From contig JAEEUO010000065.1 of NCBI GenBank assembly GCA_016286935.1, forward strand, positions 1-6,732: a DNA stretch of 6,732 nt. The letters run 5' to 3'. The translations under genes and the position numbers were made by a program. This stretch comes from Bacillota bacterium (GTDB lineage: Bacteria; Bacillota; Clostridia; Peptostreptococcales; Anaerovoracaceae). Positions 5,060 to 6,732 of this stretch are shown here, piece by piece. Positions within the stretch are counted from its first letter, which is position 1. Each line of letters begins with the position of its first letter. Below the pieces are notes generated by a model. The model was not told the origin of the DNA. It did not search any database and was given only the letters and a program-made list of their open reading frames with translations.

Positions 5060-6298
5060 TTACCGTGCGCGGACGCGCTTCAGGCGCGCGAAGCGCGGGA
5101 TGCCGGAGCGCATATCGACGGACGTCTCGCCCTGGATGAGCGGGCGCACGTACTCCACGAAATCGTAGAACACGCCGTTTCCGGCCTCGTTGATCCATTC
5201 GAGCGGCATCTTTTTCTCATAGTTCGCGACGGACGCGAGGTCGAAGAGCTCCGTCTTGCACGTATACCCGTTCGAACGGTCGCAGACGAATCCGACCATC
5301 TTGTCCGTCTCGCCCGCGATCATCGCCTGGACGGCCGTGCGGCCGGCGAGGATCGCTTCCTGGATGTCGGTGCGCGACGCGAGATGGGCGGCGCAGCGCT
5401 GGAGGAGCGAGAACTCGATGGCGCGCGTCTTCACGTTCAGTTTTTTGTGGACGACGTCGGCGAGCTTCGCGGCGAGGCCGCCGAGCTGGGCGTGGCCGAA
5501 GCCGTCCGTCGCGGACGTTTCCGCCTCGGAGACGAAGCGGCCGTCGGCGTAGTGGATGCCCTCGGAGACGCAGACGATGCAGTCGCCCTTCTCCTCATAG
5601 CACTTCGCGACGTCGTTCAGGAACCGGTCCATGTCGAAATCGCGCTCCGGGAGATAGATCAGGTCGACGCAGGGCTCCTCGGAATTCGCGAGCGCCGCGG
5701 CGGCCGTCAGCCAGCCGGCGTGGCGTCCCATGCACTCCACGATCGAAACGACGCCGGATTCGTAGACCATCGTATCGCGCGCGACCTCCATGATCGACGT
5801 CGCGATGTACTTGGCCGCGGAGCCGTAGCCGGGGCAGTGGTCGGTGCCGAAGAGGTCGTTGTCGATCGTCTTCGGAACGCCCATGATGCGGCAGTCGTAG
5901 CCGACCTCGCGCATGTACTTCGAGATCTTGTTGCACGTGTCCATCGAGTCGTTTCCGCCGTTGTAGACGAAGTAGCGGACGTTGTATTTCTTGAACGTCT
6001 CGAGGATCTTTTTGCAGTCGGTGTCGTCGACCTTCGGATCCTTGAGCTTGTAGCGGCAGGAACCGAGCGCCGAGGCGGGCGTGTACGGAAGCCGTTCGAT
6101 CTCTTCGCCCGGCTCTTCGTCCATGATCATCAGGTCGTCGTGGAGGACGCCGAGGATGCCGTAGTGGGCGCCGTAGACTTTGGTGATGCAATCCGCTTCG
6201 AGGCCGGCGCGGATGATGCCGTAAGCGCTCGCGTTGATGACGGAAGTCGGTCCGCCGGACTGGCCCAGGATCAGAGCGCCCTTCAGTTGTTCAGCCAT
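5060..6298 (-). CDS. pfp: Pyrophosphate-dependent 6-phosphofructokinase
   Basis: A 412-residue cytoplasmic glycolytic enzyme converting fructose 6-phosphate to fructose 1,6-bisphosphate; the pyrophosphate type is reversible and can serve gluconeogenesis. Seen: GQSGGPT (12-18), the phosphoryl-donor loop GGNDSMDT (114-121), PKTIDND (142-148) with catalytic Asp146, MGRHAGWL (190-197), LPER (216-219) and SEGIHYADG (245-253). Two residues mark the donor: Asp117 replaces the glycine that admits ATP in E. coli PfkA, and Lys143 gives PKTIDND where ATP enzymes have PGTIDND. Asn116 stands where many relatives have Asp. Both marker changes favour pyrophosphate over ATP. The start at 6298 (MAEQLKGALILGQ) is chosen because AGGAG (6306-6310) lies 7 nt upstream; the ATG at 6325 would add nine unrelated residues and place the ribosome binding site inside the coding region. 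RNase Y lies 68 bp upstream, separated by a hairpin. Confidence 0.95.
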   Translation of the reverse strand: MAEQLKGALILGQSGGPTSVINASAYGIIRAGLEADCITKVYGAHYGILGVLHDDLMIMDEEPGEEIERLPYTPASALGSCRYKLKDPKVDDTDCKKILETFKKYNVRYFVYNGGNDSMDTCNKISKYMREVGYDCRIMGVPKTIDNDLFGTDHCPGYGSAAKYIATSIMEVARDTMVYESGVVSIVECMGRHAGWLTAAAALANSEEPCVDLIYLPERDFDMDRFLNDVAKCYEEKGDCIVCVSEGIHYADGRFVSEAETSATDGFGHAQLGGLAAKLADVVHKKLNVKTRAIEFSLLQRCAAHLASRTDIQEAILAGRTAVQAMIAGETDKMVGFVCDRSNGYTCKTELFDLASVANYEKKMPLEWINEAGNGVFYDFVEYVRPLIQGETSVDMRSGIPRFARLKRVRAR

Positions 6299-6311
6299 TT
6301 CGTTTCTCCTG

Positions 6312-6345
6312 AAAAGTGCCGGCACAGCGGATCAGGCTGTGCCGG
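6312..6345 (-). terminator. Strong hairpin plus T run between rny and pfp (terminator or processing element)
   Basis: CCGGCACAGC (6345-6336 on the minus strand) pairs perfectly with GCTGTGCCGG (6328-6319), a 10-bp stem with a 7-nt loop, followed by CAC... with four T (6315-6312). This resembles an intrinsic terminator for rny, with a short T run starting 3 nt off the stem. The pfp ribosome binding site begins immediately afterwards at 6310, leaving no room for a promoter between hairpin and gene, so full termination would silence pfp unless it is transcribed from further upstream with read-through. Confidence 0.6.
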
Positions 6346-6366
6346 GTTCGTTGAGTTGTTGCCTGT

Positions 6367-6732
6367 TTACTTCGCGTATTCGACGGCGCGCGTCTCGCGG
6401 ATGACGTTGACCTTGATCTGGCCCGGATACTCGAGCTCGCTTTCGATGCGCTTCGAGATCTCGCGCGCCAGAAGGGCGATCCCGTCGTCGTTGAGCTGGT
6501 CGGGTTTCGCCATGATGCGGATCTCGCGGCCGGCCTGGATGGCGTAGGATTTTTCCACGCCCGGCGTCGAATTCGCGATCTCCTCGAGAGCCTGGAGGCG
6601 CTTGATGTACGTTTCGAGCGTCTCGCGGCGGGCGCCGGGACGGGCTGCGGAGAGCGCGTCGGCGGCGGCGACGAGAACGGCCTCGAGCGACTTTGGCTCA
6701 TAGTCGCCGTGGTGGGCAGCCATGCCGTCGGC
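6367..6732 (-). CDS. rny: Ribonuclease Y, C-terminal part (5' end outside window)
   Basis: The last 121 residues of an endoribonuclease that is about 520 residues long in B. subtilis. RNase Y is membrane-anchored and starts decay and processing of many mRNAs in Firmicutes. Seen: AHHGDYEP near the start is the late part of the HD domain, with its conserved His-His-Gly-Asp; then [21 protein letters not shown], the run [15 protein letters not shown], and the invariant family C-terminus [17 protein letters not shown] know this tail from B. subtilis RNase Y, which also ends in EYAK. The transmembrane anchor, coiled coil, KH domain and most of the HD domain lie beyond the right edge. The frame stays open to the window end, so the ATG at 6723 is internal. 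Stop TAA is at 6369-6367. Confidence 0.95.
   Translation of the reverse strand, partial: ADGMAAHHGDYEPKSLEAVLVAAADALSAARPGARRETLETYIKRLQALEEIANSTPGVEKSYAIQAGREIRIMAKPDQLNDDGIALLAREISKRIESELEYPGQIKVNVIRETRAVEYAK

Noticed and set aside
5384..6547. A 387-codon plus-strand frame opposite pfp and rny
   Set aside because: It spans two well-recognised genes on the other strand and has a low-information charged composition.

Overview
All genes in this window lie on the minus strand and read right to left. By eye the DNA is GC-rich (roughly 60%), with strong G/C preference at third codon positions and isoleucine written almost always as ATC. The gene set (RNase Y, a pyrophosphate-type phosphofructokinase, a YgiQ-family radical SAM protein, a YitT-family membrane protein and a small P-loop protein of the kind found in clostridia), together with canonical AGGAGG ribosome binding sites, points to a GC-rich anaerobic member of the Clostridia/Firmicutes. 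The species cannot be told from the sequence alone.

Layout in order of transcription. (1) 6732-6367: the C-terminal 121 residues of RNase Y, entering from outside the window. (2) 6345-6319: a 10-bp GC-rich hairpin followed by a short T run, directly before the next gene. (3) 6298-5060: pyrophosphate-dependent phosphofructokinase (pfp), complete. (4) 5059-4944: a non-coding boundary with two hairpins after pfp, then a sigma-70-like promoter, a small inverted repeat and an exceptionally long Shine-Dalgarno match. (5) 4943-4515: small P-loop NTPase of unknown role. (6) 4483-4004: short lipoprotein resembling only the N-terminal lobe of BMP-family (PnrA-like) binding proteins. (7) 3996-2137: YgiQ-family radical SAM protein. 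(8) 2150-729: beta-class DNA methyltransferase, overlapping the ygiQ end by 14 bp. (9) 705-1: YitT-family membrane protein, running off the left edge.

Genes 5 to 9 are packed tightly (31-bp gap, 7-bp gap, 14-bp overlap, 23-bp gap) and probably form one transcription unit started by the promoter at 4987-5016. A second promoter with a perfect TTGACA box lies inside the 3' end of the methyltransferase gene and probably gives the YitT gene its own transcription. No restriction endonuclease, transposase, integrase, CRISPR array, tRNA or rRNA is visible. Most of the window is ordinary housekeeping chromosome. The parts worth a second look are the half-length BMP-like lipoprotein, the P-loop protein, the solitary methyltransferase with its extra C-terminal domain, and the regulatory structures between genes. 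I do not see a convincing new defence or mobile system.
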